From: Folioceros fuciformis
Lineage: Eukaryota > Anthocerotophyta > Anthocerotopsida > Anthocerotales
DNA length: 32,997 nt
Assembly (NCBI GenBank): GCA_049999805.1
Contig: JBNGIO010005879.1
Coordinates: 63,217-96,213 of the forward strand
Direction of reading: 5' to 3'
The translations under genes and the position numbers were made by a program. The notes beneath the pieces were generated by a model, which saw nothing but the letters and a program-made list of their open reading frames with translations, had not been told where the DNA came from and searched no databases. Each line of letters starts with the position of its first letter. Positions within the stretch are counted from its first letter, which is position 1. This document shows, in pieces, positions 20,012 through 32,090 of the stretch.

Positions 20012-21980
20012 ACCTCTCCCCAACCTTTTTATCAGCTAAACCGTTCCTCGAGTTTCATGCCATTGCCTGAAGTGCATCTTGCGAAGCCACGCGGTTATGG
20101 AGTCCTTGCATCGCTCGCATGCCAGTGTTTTCTGAGCCACACGAGTCCGTGGGCGGTGTAAAGGATCCCCGGCTTCAGAATCCCCAATATCCCAAGCAGA
20201 TAGGACAACAGGGATGAACTGAATGAATTGTTCATTCACCGGTTTCTTGAGCGCGAATTAGAAAACAGTGATGAATAGGCTCAGTCCACCATCTTTTGAA
20301 CGCAAACGACGACAACAAAACAGGAGAACAAAGGAGAGCTCACGTCATGGGGTCTTATAAGAGCTCACTTCACTGGTTTTTTTTAGCATCTTTCAGATGC
20401 ATCATATGCATGAGTCAAAGATACGCCTTAAGGGCGCACGACTCACGAGTTTGACACTCCTTAAGGACTATGTTTAAGGGCTTCCATGCGTATTGCATTG
20501 TGAAGTGTACCTAAATCCATGACACCACCTTAAGAAGAGGAATCTAACCTATCCGGCGTGAATTTAATTACCACGATGAAATAGACATCATATAAAGTAA
20601 GTAATATTTTGATTAAAAAAAAGATGAAGAACCCTAAACACTTAGGAACAATACAATACCCCACAACGCAGGGGGCCACTCCCGCTGGATATATTAGTGA
20701 AGAAATACATTGTGTTCGACACGCGTATGCGTTGGCTAATTGCTTGGAGACGCACGTTATGACCACCCGCCTTTACTTGCCGTGTCACACCATCATGTGT
20801 TTCAGTATCAAGGCATTTGGTACGGCAATTGTGTGGTTCCAAGGATGTATTCTTGGCCCACCAATCTTCCACCGTCCGCAGTAGGGTTTGTCACGACACG
20901 AAGTGAGTTCAAATTCCCAATCCAGCACCAAATTCCAGTCCAATCCCCATGCCCAAACTCACCTGGGTGCTAAACTTTAACGGCTACGGATAGCAGGCTG
21001 GAAGGGCGACTCCGTGTGCCTCCGAAGTGGCTGAAATTAAGAATGGAGATCAGATAGACATCGAAATCAGAAATAGAGTCAGTAGCTCGATGTGGATCAG
21101 GTACCGTTGATGCCCTACACATGTTTGGCAGCCGGCTGTATGTCTGCATAGCCAACCTGGCAGCAGATTTCTTTCAAATGCCCATCTCTGACAGGGGAGG
21201 ACCAACGGTTGGCGATGCTGGCTACAGTGTATGGGTGGGATGGTGTGTCCTGTCCCTCTCATGGCAGCTGGGCTCGGCGACTGAAGTACGCTCGCACATA
21301 TGGGTGGCAGGACGCAAGTTTAGTGGAGTGATTTTGGTTTGAGAGGAAAGGAGGGCAAATAGGAGAGCTGGCTCGGAGGCACGCACTTGGTGGAGAGGTA
21401 CACACATTACTACGATGCGAGCCAGCTCGGTGGGGGAAGTTGGGGCACGCAGGCCGGACTGTTGAGGAGAATGTGGGTCGTGGACAGGGGGGTGGAAATG
21501 GTCGCCAGTTGAGTACGGTGGTGTAGCGGGAAGGGGTGTACAAGATGCCACACACACGCGACAGGCTTTCGGCATGGTCCGCATTTTCTTCACACATACA
21601 TAGACAGAGACAGAGACACAGATGTACATACATCCATAGCCCGATGCCGGCAGGTAGAGCAGTGTGGTCGACATACCTTGACCAGGGCGCTTCTGATGCA
21701 GGTCGGGACGTGTCAGCGAGGACCCACGCCCGTGGAGCGGCAGCAAGCATCGCATTTATCGGTGCGCTAAAAGGCTCGCGAGGCGAGCTGGGTCCAAGCG
21801 ACGACCACCAACGACGGCAACGCGGCAAACTCCAGCTGGAAAGAACACCCGTCTCTCTCGAGCGACGTCAAGAACAATAGACATGTACAGGAATGCGTGG
21901 CAACGAAGGATGGTGTGCAACAGAACATGACCTTCCATAAGACGGACGTGATGCTACGCTAGTATTCCGCTATTAAAAAG
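20012..21980. other. Intergenic region, no gene recognised
   Basis: The first few hundred bases are probably fibrillin 3' UTR. The rest holds open frames of up to about 190 codons on the minus strand (21259-21828) that look low-complexity and carry no family motif. A minus-strand segment around 21660-21790 reads like a possible exon with a good GTATGT donor, but no partner exons could be found. Confidence 0.4.
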
Positions 21981-22045
21981 GACCGGGCTGGCTTATGCCT
22001 GATATCCCTGACCTGACCTGACCTGGATCGCCTCGAAAGGGTAAG
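21981..22045 (+). pseudogene. Remnant resembling the end of a fibrillin exon
   Basis: The stretch atatccctgacctg, an extra acctgacct, then gatcgcctcgaaagggtaag closely matches the end of the fibrillin exon and its splice donor at 19787-19822 (atatccctgacctgggtcagcccgaaagggtaag). Weaker similarity extends about 20 bases upstream. It lies on the same strand 2.2 kb downstream. No further fibrillin exons were found around it, so it looks like a decayed partial duplication. Confidence 0.5.
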
Positions 22046-23776
22046 CCGATGATGAGACGCTGCCGTTGCCCTTCCCCTTTCTTTAGTCTTTCCCGGCAGA
22101 CGCTCCTGTGGCAAAGGCAGATGAGGGAGGCATCACCATCACCTGCCTCGCCGCGGACGCCAAGTGTCCGCGTCCCGATAGCGGACTCACCATTAGGGCA
22201 ACGCGAAAAAGTGACAACAGTGAAAGGCAAGCAAGCCAAAGGAGAGCGGACCTTTCTGGAACAATCCGAAAGCCTCTCCGACGCTGTGCTCGCTTCCTCG
22301 CCTCTGCCACACACATGTGAGATGCCCTGGCCTTTGGTACTGGAGTGAGATTCGGTGGTTTCCCTCGCTCCTTCCCACGGCCAGAGATGAATGATCACTA
22401 CACAGACGCAAGCAGCAGCACAGCACGGACTGCTCCTCTCACAAGTTCAAGTGCAGTGCACTCATTCCCACTGATCCTCGCAGAAGTCGAGCCTTACTCA
22501 GAAATAATACAATACGTCGGTGATGCCAGACGCCAGATGCAGCGCCAGTTGCGCTTCTCAGTACACGCTAATCCGTGTGCATGTGCGTATTCTTACTCGA
22601 GTTGGGAGTTGGCAACGCCAATTACAACAAAGGTTGCCACTCCGGGCCGGCTGTGACACGCATGTCCCAGAGTGTTGTCGAAGCTTTGGTTGGCTGGCAA
22701 GCTCGAGCTGTGCAGCAGCGCGGCTATGGCGGCAGGGTGCAGGATGCAGATGCACCGGTCTCGACTACGGAGCCGGTCCCGGGACGGGTGCAGCGGGGAT
22801 CCGTTAGGGTTGCAACTTCCTCGCCGCTCCCGTCGGCCCCACCCCGTGCCCGGGAACGGGATTGGCATGGCGCCCCTTTGCGGGCCCCGCGGAAGCAAGG
22901 AACCCGGAACGCGAACCAGGAACCAGCCATGTACAGTACCAGAAACTGAAGGGCTGCCTGCTGCTAGGCAGCTTATCTGTCCAGCGGGTCACTGGCCAGC
23001 CGGTCGCTCTGGAATCTCCAGTCCGGAGTCCGGAGTCCGAAGTCCGGGCTCGCGGCGATTCGAAATTCGCAATATCACGAATTTGTAAATCGCGGCAGGC
23101 AGGCAGGCAAGGAGGTACTATGTAGCTTATAAGTAGTTAGTCCTTGTTAATAAGGCTGGCTGGACTGTGGGTACTGTGCCACTCACTGCCTGTGAGAGGG
23201 AAGAACGATGGCTACACGATATTGTTGGATCCATACATATGTATAATAAATATGCCGAGCGATACTGTGCTTTATCTGCCCATCTGGACCTCCAGAACCG
23301 CGACAAGTCAAGCCTAGGGTTTTTTGGTCTATGATAAAGATTTGACTGGGCGAAAGCCACGTTGGGCATTGGTACGGCGACGTAACCCTTTTCGCCCTGC
23401 CTCTCTCGTCACCCCGCGCGCCCTCTTTGCTCCCGCATTCCACAGCTGCCCCGCTGCTGTTGCCGCGCTGCTTCTCGTCTTAGCTCTTCTCCGCCTCGCG
23501 GCTCTCGCCCTCCGGCCTTGGTTCTTTTTCGCAGACCTCGCAACCCTGAGGCTTGCTTTGCACCAGTGTGAGGCGAGCTTTCACGGACGGAGGCGGAGAA
23601 GGAAGAAGAGGAGGAAGGCAGGAGGAGGTGTTTGGCTTGCCACTGTAACGCGCTCGCGGCGACCGAAGCGGGGCTGTAGGAGTGGGGCCCTTCGTGGTGC
23701 TGGTTTTGTGTGTGTGGTGGGAGGCGGAATTGGAGTGGAAGCTTGCCGCGGCATTGAGGAGTTGGAGGCGGAGTTT

Positions 23777-23806
23777 GAGCTGGAGTTGGAGCTGGAGCTG
23801 GAGCTT
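23777..23806 (+). repeat. GGAGCT hexanucleotide repeat
   Basis: About five gagctg/gagttg units occur in a row, 210 bases before the RING-CH start codon. It is simple sequence, probably in the leader or promoter. Confidence 0.85.
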
Positions 23807-23836
23807 GTGGTTCGCGAGAGTGTGGCTTAGTATTGT

Positions 23837-23838
<2 letters not shown>

Positions 23839-23872
<34 letters not shown>
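23839..23872 (+). repeat. Poly-T run of 34 bases
   Basis: An uninterrupted T-run lies about 140 bases upstream of the RING-CH start codon. Its exact length is uncertain, because such runs are error-prone in sequencing. It could also be the poly-A end of a minus-strand retroelement, but no element sequence is seen next to it. Confidence 0.95.
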
Positions 23873-23873
<1 letters not shown>

Positions 23874-24013
23874 TTGGTTTCGGGGAGTGCGGACGCCGGA
23901 CCAGATCCGGGGGACCAGTCTTGCGGGAATTGAGGATCAAGAACCTGGATAGGCTGAAGCGCGCCCGTCTGTGGGGGAAGAAGGCGAGGAGGTCGCCTCT
24001 CAGAACGCAAGGC

Positions 24014-25579
24014 ATGGGGGATCATGTGGCATTGGACGTGGAGCGCATAGTTGCCGCCACTGCCGTGGATTCCACGCAGGAGGCCGGCAGCTCCTCCACG
24101 TCGCCGATGCTGCCCGCACAGATTGAGCACGCTGTGGCAATTGCTGTGGCGGATGCGGCGGGGAGTAAGGTGGACGGGACTCCGCACCCTGACGACGAGG
24201 CTGTGCCGCTCTTGGCCGGCCCCGGATCTGGGACTAGTGTGGAGTGCCGTATCTGCCAGGAGGAGGACGAGGTCGCCAACTTGGAGACCCCGTGTGCGTG
24301 TTCGGGGAGTGTGAAGGTACGTCGTGAGGGACTTTGCTGTACTACGCACTGGAGGGTAGGGCAGTGGGCGGAGTGTGAACTTCGTTCCGCCTCCGCCAGC
24401 GCTACTCAACTGTGTAGGGTCTGTCCCTTGTGACCTTGTGGTTAGAGCATGGGTGCATGGGCTGATTTTGCCTTCTTCTGCCTGTGAATAGTTTGCCCAT
24501 AGGAAATGTGTGCAGCGTTGGTGCAACGAGAAAGGAGATACCATCTGCGAGATTTGTCATCAGGTATGATTGTGCGTTAACGATCTTCTCAAGGCTGTTC
24601 CGGGGTGCGCTCTTCACCCATTCTCACGGATATTCCGCGGTGGCAGCCCTACAAAAACGGTTACACTGCCCCTCCCCGCCCTCTTCATCCGGACGGCATT
24701 CCAATTGAGCTCAGGTTGGTGGCTGCCTCCCTCTCGTTGCTGTTGCCGTCGCGCAGTCACATTGTCATTCTTCTGTGAGCTGAACAGTCACAGAGCGCAG
24801 GGTTCTTTGCTATCTAACTTGTACGCCTACTTATTGTGTGAGCAGCGGGGAGTGGGGCATCACCGGTGCCCATCAGCTGGATTTGCATGATCCTCGCATC
24901 CTCGCCATGGCTGCTGCGGAGAGACACTTTTTGGAAGCTGAGTACGACGAATATGCGGCAGGGAATGCGACCAGTGCCTCTTGCTGCCGCTCGGCGGCCC
25001 TCATCGTAATCTGCCTACAACCTGTTTACCTTGTCTTCCATTGTTAACCCGTGTATCTTCTAGGTGCCTGACTCCCCTTGGCCTGCCGACCGCAGTTGAT
25101 GGCTCTGCTGCTACTTCGTCATGCGCTTGCAATGGCTGACAGCAGCGGGGGCAACGAGGACAACTCCACTTTCTTCACGGTTTGCCCTCTCCTTCTTGCT
25201 GTCCATTTTGCCGTCTGTTCCTGCCGGTGGATCGAGAAAAAAATCGCTTTGGTGTTCTCATGCCGTGCTCTTCGTTCTTGTTCATGCAGCTCTTCCTGTT
25301 GAGGGCAGCTGGGTTCCTGTTGCCTTGCTACATCATGGCCCGTGCCATGAACATCCTACAGCGACGCAGGCAGCGACAAGTGAGATGACGATCATTCTTG
25401 CTTGCTCTCTTTCATTCGTGCACGATTGCAGTGCTGTCTAATTCGCTCACCGAGGCTCTCTGTTTTCTCGTTTGTAGGAAGCGGCGATGGCAGCAGCGAT
25501 CTTGATTCAAGCAGGAGGGGCTAGAGGGATGCGATTCTCCGTTGCCCCTGGTCCTTCCGCGGCACATGAATTGGTTTAA
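24014..25579 (+). CDS. RING-CH (RINGv) membrane E3 ubiquitin ligase
   Basis: Seven exons join in frame: 24014-24316, 24492-24563, 24647-24714, 24846-25005, 25096-25179, 25290-25379 and 25478-25579, giving 292 residues. The RING-CH domain has the full C4HC3 set at Cys78, Cys81, Cys94, Cys96, His104, Cys107, Cys120 and Cys123, with the conserved Trp before Cys112. Downstream are the plant-type blocks QPYKNGYTAPP, DLHDPRILAMAAAER and two hydrophobic segments (about 195-215 and 230-250), then RRRQRQEAA and a short basic tail, as in plant RING-CH proteins of the PIT1-like, DUF3675-containing group. Such proteins are membrane-anchored ubiquitin ligases; substrates are unknown. The exon 4 acceptor could be three bases earlier (24843), adding one Ser. 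The neighbouring MYB3R gene converges with it. Confidence 0.92.
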
Positions 25580-27034
25580 GCAGGTAGCTCGCTGACAATT
25601 CTACAGATCTCAGAAATACCGACGAAGAAGCAATGCTGTACAGATAATCCCACGAGGAGACATTTGCAGGACATGCTTCTCTTTCTGAGGCTCCGAAGCA
25701 GTGTACATAGTCAGGCTCGCCGACTTGGACTCTTGTCGATGCCACCGTATTCTGAATAAGGCAGTCATGACTGTCAAGGTCATCGCAGTGGGATATAAAT
25801 GACCATTGTCCACCAGTTATGTAGATTATTCTCATGCTACTGATGTAAGTTGTCCAGGCTGCTAATTTAAGCGACCTTGAGACGAAAGCCAAACTTAGGC
25901 AACTCCAAAATCCTTACTTTACCTGAATTTTGTGTGACAGATGTCTAAACTTCGCTCCATTTGCGAAGTCCGGTCATCCGCTCCTCGTTGATGCGATAGA
26001 GGAGAGCGAAATTTGTGGTTGGCCTCCTCTGCTTCTGAATCGCCATCACTCTAACTCATCCGATGGGATTGAGGATACTGTGCCAGTGGGAGATCAACAC
26101 CTGAACAATTGGAAGCGTCGTCACCTTGGGACGGCTGATAGGCTGGCACTACCCACCTGCGCAGACCGAGGTCGCTCTTGCTATGTTGTGTCTATCCACT
26201 TTTTCGCAGAGTGACAGGAAATTTTGTTACGATGCCGTGCCAAGTGACGACAACTACAGAACTGACAAGAGCTATCAATAGACCCTGGCTGAATCGGAAG
26301 GTAGTGTTGTGGTCAGTCCACTGCATTTTGATCAGGTCGGATTCAGCACAGTCACCATGGAGGAGTCGCGAAGCGGCACACGATGCAGAAACGCAAACGC
26401 GTTTAAAATCAGCATACCATCAAGCTTTTATACATAGTTGAATAAGTTGAAAACGAAACATTATATAGTCCCAAAAATGAGGTAGCGTAGACGCCTCCAT
26501 AGCTGGTAGGTATTCGAGCTTCCACACGGGAAGACGAAAGATATAGAACCATTGTAGATGTGTGCAGCATTGTGGCCTGCGTCGCTGTCCTGCAATCACA
26601 AACAATTCTCCGTTGTTGGAACGTGCAATGGACGTGAGGAAAAACGCAGCCATCCCCTTGGTCGGTAAGCCTGACCAGTCAGAGAAGCAAGACGAGGCAG
26701 CTTGAACAGGTGAGGTGCGGCACGGCAGGGCACGCATCTACACCGATACATAACTCACCACACTCCCCAGCAGAAACAAGTTTCAACTTGTGGAGAACAC
26801 CCACCTAATCTGGAGGAAACGACCGTGGGATGTGCTGGGCAAAAACTGATCACACTCCTCCCCTTCATCGCGGTACTCTGTATGTAATGTACTGCTCAAA
26901 ATAAAAACCACCCACCGGACTGATGCCCAATATGCTCTCATCCCTTGGAGGAGCTAGAGCTAGCCAGCAAACATAATTACGTGCACCACACAACTTGCAG
27001 ACTCTTTAAAAACGCGTATGTTGGAAAAAAAATA
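25580..27034. other. Convergent intergenic region
   Basis: It lies between the stops of the RING-CH gene and the MYB3R gene and should contain both 3' UTRs. Short open frames on both strands show no family motif. I see nothing else definite. Confidence 0.5.
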
Positions 27035-30000
27035 CTATCGACACTCCTTCAATAAATACATTGAAGGGCTGAATGGATCACTGAAGCCCCCCGTGATGGA
27101 TTGATGGAGGTCATCCGAACCATGCCCCAAACCGCTTCGATTAGGCGTCCTTGCCAACCCCAGATTTGACATCTCGGCACGAGCTGGCTGCAGAACCAAT
27201 GTAGATCGCGGCGTCATAGGGGAAACAAGCAGACACATACAGCTCAGCACACAACTCATCAGACTTGATAAATCTAATGCAGCTGTCACCACACTCTTGC
27301 ACCAACGAGGTGCCACGGAAACCAGGCTCCTCACTGTATCTGCCTGGCCGATAGAGTAAAAGTCTGCAAAGCACTTACCGAAAACCAACTCCGTAATGAG
27401 CCGCCAGAATAATGTTCAGACGAGTCAATCCCTGACTTGTTATTCTCTTTAAAGTCATTGTTGCGGCCAACCTGGCTCTTGCCAGATGTGAGAGGAGTTG
27501 CACGAGACTCACTCGCCAATGGCTTTGTGCAGAGAACTTCCTCAGTTTCTGGATATGATGCTGCAGCATTCTCATCCAGGTGCCTCATCACACTTGGTCC
27601 ATCACCCATTACGTCTAAACCCTTCAAGCCCACACGCAATTGTGTGAGAACGTAAGCTGAACAGCATACAAAAATCCGGCTCTACTCATGCATGACAAGA
27701 GGATACCATACCCCGAGAGGCGAGTCTTGCTGCAGGGAAACACTGAATGAATCGAACCGCCATGGTGATCTCCAGATACCTGAGGGAGAATTGAAGCATC
27801 GTTCACTGCAATTCAAATCTGAAGAAGTGAGCTCAAAATCAGAAAAGAAGGGGTCTAACACAAACATCTTGCAGCAATGTATGGTGTGCTAACTTGCGCT
27901 TCACATGCACGCCTGCAGACTCTTTCAGCAAAAAACGGATGAAAAGAGACTGCTAGTTTAGGGCAGCGACATACAAGTTTACATGGTCAAAATCAGAAGG
28001 AAGACCACTTGGCCAGTGCTTTGCCCCAGCCAGCTGACTTTGACCAATGGGACTTAAGCTTGAAGAGGTCCATGGACCCATCCCTACTTGCCCAGCGGCT
28101 GAAGGGGGATCCCTTGTGTCATCCAACCTTTTACCACCAACCTGCACCCCATTTCCAACCATGCACCCTTCATATTGATGAGCTTCAGATCCATCACTTT
28201 GGGGCCTTCTGCTTTCCCCTGAAATCACAGCTGCTTCACCAAATGCCTGTGCACCAGGATGCCCCACAATTTGGTTTGTCATTGTGGTCGTATCAACCTG
28301 CCCATTCTGGTGCTGCTCTACAAGACCAGAAGAGTGATGCATCTGCATGGTTCAACATAGAAGCACGTCAGCAGCCATGGATCCCTGCCTTGCCACCTAC
28401 ACAGAGATACACCTTGATCTCAACCCACACACTGAACATCGCTCCTAGCTATAGCTCCTTCCAAACAATAAAATCTGAGCAGTCCACGGCTGGAGATCCG
28501 CTTCTAAGTAAGTGACGTTATTACCTCGCCTGAAGTCTCTGAACTCTTCCTCGTATCATCACCGAGTTCACTACTCTGGGCAATCTGCCAGCATCCAGCC
28601 ATCTGGTTGCCATTCCCATCAGCACCGGCATCTAGAGTCCCAAAATCCCTATCCCCTTGGGAAAAGTGATGACCCCTGCCACTTTCACCATTAGATGCCG
28701 CTTCCTCAAGGGGCTGAAAGGCACCTGTCTCCACATAGTCGTTGTCATCTGTTCTGGAACTACGTGCGTTCTTCCCCATCAGATTATAAGGGGGTGACAG
28801 CGCACCAGACCATGAACCATCACAACCGCCAACAAGCCTCTCCTCAGAGTAAGAAAGCAAATGCTTCCCTTCCGGTGTTCCCACTGATGCAAAGGCTTGA
28901 AGCAACCCACCACTTGATCTTGCAGCTGGCCGATCAACAGTTCTGTCTTTCACTTCAGAAACATCCTGCTTCCCTTCAACATCGCCCCCCTGTGATGGTA
29001 TAAGCTGGCGGCGCCTCTTCCGAAAGAGAGAAGGGGTACTATCAAAGCTTTTGGCAGCACTGCGAAGTAGTGCGCGCGGGCTGCTCAGGGGGAAAAGAGA
29101 CTGTGAGCCGCAACCAGGTGGTGTAACACAATTTGCAGCAGAAAGAATCATCTGCCTCACGCCCAAGGGACTATATGCCTGATGCGATTGCCCGCTTGGA
29201 CTCATTAGATCATAACTGAAAAATGGTAGGTCGAGATTGGAGTACTGCGGGGGCTCATAAAACAAGGCCTCTTCATCAACACAGATAGGCCCCTCTGTCG
29301 TTCTAGTTTCCTCCTCGGTCTCAATTGCAGGGGGCAAACCATAGTTGTTAATGGCCTGACTTGCAGCAGCAAGTAGATCATCAGAATACTCCATCGTATT
29401 ATCTCTCCCTCCACAGCTGTCTTTCATTCCAGGAAACAAGGAAGTTGAGTAACAGAGAGCACTCGGCACTTCTTGTCTCGACTGGCTAATGTGACAGGTC
29501 CCCAGAGCAGGATAGTCAGCAAAGGTACACCCATCACCTCCATTCAAAGCCTCTTGAGGTGGAGCCGGGGCCATTGGTGACGGCCCCGTACTACTGAGAC
29601 CCATTCCATGCACGGATACAGTCATGTCTTGTGAGATTCCGACAGCAGAGGACATTGCATAGGATGTGCACATGAGAGGATACACATCGGGATAAGCTTG
29701 AAGCACACTGACATTGAGTTGCCCAGATGGCTCTACCATGGGGTGAGAGCCTCGGACAACTAATGCACCAGAGGATTGATGATGACAGGTATTTGAAGCA
29801 GACATAAGGGTCCCTGAAGAAGAAATCAGAGTTCCAGAAGGAACAACACCTCCAGAATGTCCAATTCCTTCGTTGGTGTCATGTCTCGCAGCAAGTGGAC
29901 GTGGAGGGCGGGGGGGGCCTCTGTAAGAAACGTCTGCTTTCCGTTTAACACCTGGCTTGTAAGCTTTTTGATCAGTACTTGCTGATGGTGTCACCATATC

Positions 30001-32090
30001 TGAGGTTTCTAGGGAATCTGAAGGATTGCTCTCTGCCTGCTGCGAACCCGCAGGACAAGATAAATCCCCTGGTCTGTTTTCATAACTACTCAATGGATGG
30101 TTGGGCATTAGAAAACCACAATTAGGTGAAGCACTGGCCTGGAGTAGAATGCTCATGATACTTGAGGTTGGCCGTGCTGGTTCCAGCAGTGAAGACTTCA
30201 TTTCCTGCTTTGCTTGATAGGCACAGAGAGCCTTTGAAATGGGATCTGATGCAGTGGAAGGATCCACCTTCTTCTTCATCGTACTGTTCCAATGATTCTT
30301 GATAGAATTGTCTGACCTGCTTCCAAACCATTACAAATTGTTCAGACAAATTGCTTCTCCCATACGGGCAAGTGAGCAGCAAAGTAGCAAGCGGATTGGC
30401 CTTCAAGAAGGATCAACATGCTCAGCACAATATCCAAATCGCTTCTACCTCGCTCACAGCTGTACAACCGTACTTTCCATGAACAGTAGCAAGCATTATC
30501 ATGACAAAAAGTCAAACGTCGTCAATCCAGCTGCAACTAACTGGATAAAAGAAAAATTACCTCCCAGGCAGGTATTTTGCAATCTCTGCCCACTTGTTCC
30601 CATACAACTGATGAGCTTGTATCAGAGCAAGGTCTTCCTGCTGGGTCCACGCATCCCTCTTTATGTTGGGATTCAGATGGTTGTGCCATCTGCAATGTCA
30701 GAAAAGACAAACATGAGCAAATACTCTTGAACAAGCAGTCTTGACACCACGCAATGAAACATTCCAAAAAAAGGTCACACTCACCTTTCTCGACACTGCT
30801 TTCCAATCCTTCCAGGAAGATTCTGCGCTATGACAGACCATTTTTTGGCACCGTTCTTGTTCACTAGCTCTACAATAATGTCGTCTTCCTGCATGGCAAG
30901 GAATTAAACTCATGTAGATCAGAAATCCAGCTTCTAGAGCATGTTAATACCGCTCACACCATGACACCAAATGATATGAGGCTCAGAACACCATACCTCT
31001 TTTGTCCATGGGCCCTTCACAAGATCTGGGTTAAGAACCTTCTGCCAGCGATGCAAGCACTGGACATCTGTTCGATCTTGGAAGAACTCAGCTACAGAGC
31101 GACAGGAGCCGGATAATTACGTCAACATTACATACGTTTGATGTGGGGAGCACCATTTACAACTGTGGTGCAGAAACGAAATGGAGCAACATACACAGCA
31201 CAGCCCACGGTCACTCCGACACTGCTAAATTCTGTCTCACTGCTCCATCGGCAGCCAAGAATGGCCAAATACGAGACACAACATGCACTTGCTATCAAAT
31301 GGCCAAACGTCTGATGTACTTAGCAACTGAAGGGTGCATAGCTACCTATTTTCTTCCAATTCTTGCCCTTGTAGCATTGGACAGCCTTGCGCAGGGTCTC
31401 ATCCTGTACAGCAAAACGAAACTTGAGTGGGCCTTCCCGATCAACAGAGCAACGATTCTTCACCCAGTCAGTGGAGCTGGTTTCTGTAGGTGCCAAATGA
31501 CAGATAGCATACAAACACTGCGAAAGCAATGGTAGACCATCAAATCCAGACAGAGCTCAAGAACCTCTATGGTATCATAGCGGTTCCCGGGATGAGAAAA
31601 TACCTCCGCTGGTGTCCAGCCTCCCTTTGAAGACTTCCTAGTTGGCCCGCCAGTTCGACTGCATTCAAAGAACACGAAGAAGGCGAAAAGTGAGCATCCG
31701 CATTGCTACTTCGTGGGGTCCAATGACTCAACCAATGTTGGAGGGTTGCAAAAGAAGCGATCCAATTCATGATCTAGGAGTTTCTAGGTAATCAGATAGA
31801 ACCGCATTCCACTGCCGTGATGACATAACCAACTTCCCCATACCAGCAATCCTTGCCAAGAAGGCCACAGATGTACATCCAACAAAACCTGCCATGAAAA
31901 CATGGCCCGTGCAACGACACAGGTAGGAGATCCTTCCAAGGAAAAGCACTCACCGTGAAAAACGCGGTGCCTGCTGACTGGCATCATCGTCAGTGTCAGC
32001 GCCAGAAGAGCACGCGGATGTGCGAACCCTGTCTTCGGTTACACTAACGTCTTCTACACTGCCAGAACTTTTGTCCTTGGGAGCTGCCAT
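27035..32090 (-). CDS. MYB3R: MYB3R (R1R2R3-MYB) transcription factor
   Basis: Eleven exons join on the minus strand: 32090-31954, 31658-31604, 31403-31346, 31091-30997, 30888-30785, 30689-30561, 30316-28525, 28342-27983, 27867-27712, 27621-27379 and 27187-27035, about 1,093 residues. Three MYB repeats follow in order with all nine Trp present: R1 (W60, W80, W99), R2 (W112, W132, W151) and R3 (W164, W183, W202, ending NHWNSTMKKK). The long C-terminal part carries motifs typical of plant MYB3R proteins: LPFFSYDLMSPSGQ...YSPLGVRQM, a basic FRKRRRQL block, SPSGIWRSPWRFDSF and a final SPSMYLLKECR. In plants these factors act on MSA elements of G2/M genes, as activators or in repressor complexes; which type this is cannot be read here. 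Splicing around 27620-27745 is ambiguous: an alternative pairs donor 27743 with acceptor 27656, also in frame. The large 1.8-kb exon 7 is unusual among neighbours. Confidence 0.93.

Larger units (their letters stand above)
22046..24013. other. Intergenic region and leader of the RING-CH gene
   Basis: The region is GC-rich between 22600 and 23100 with short internal repeats, including a gtccggagtccggagtccg run at about 23020-23040. From about 23380 onward it probably includes the promoter and 5' leader of the RING-CH gene. The Arg- and Glu/Leu-rich open frame at 23324-23830 derives from simple sequence. I see no supported gene. Confidence 0.45.

Noticed and set aside
21222-21828. Minus-strand open frames of 177 and 189 codons
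   Set aside because: They overlap each other in different frames, include low-complexity stretches from an acagagaca-type simple repeat, and show no family motif.
23480-24544. 354-codon minus-strand open frame
   Set aside because: It is antisense to the RING-CH exons and its leader; it contains a poly-Lys run made by the poly-T tract and Gln/Leu runs made by the GGAGCT repeat.
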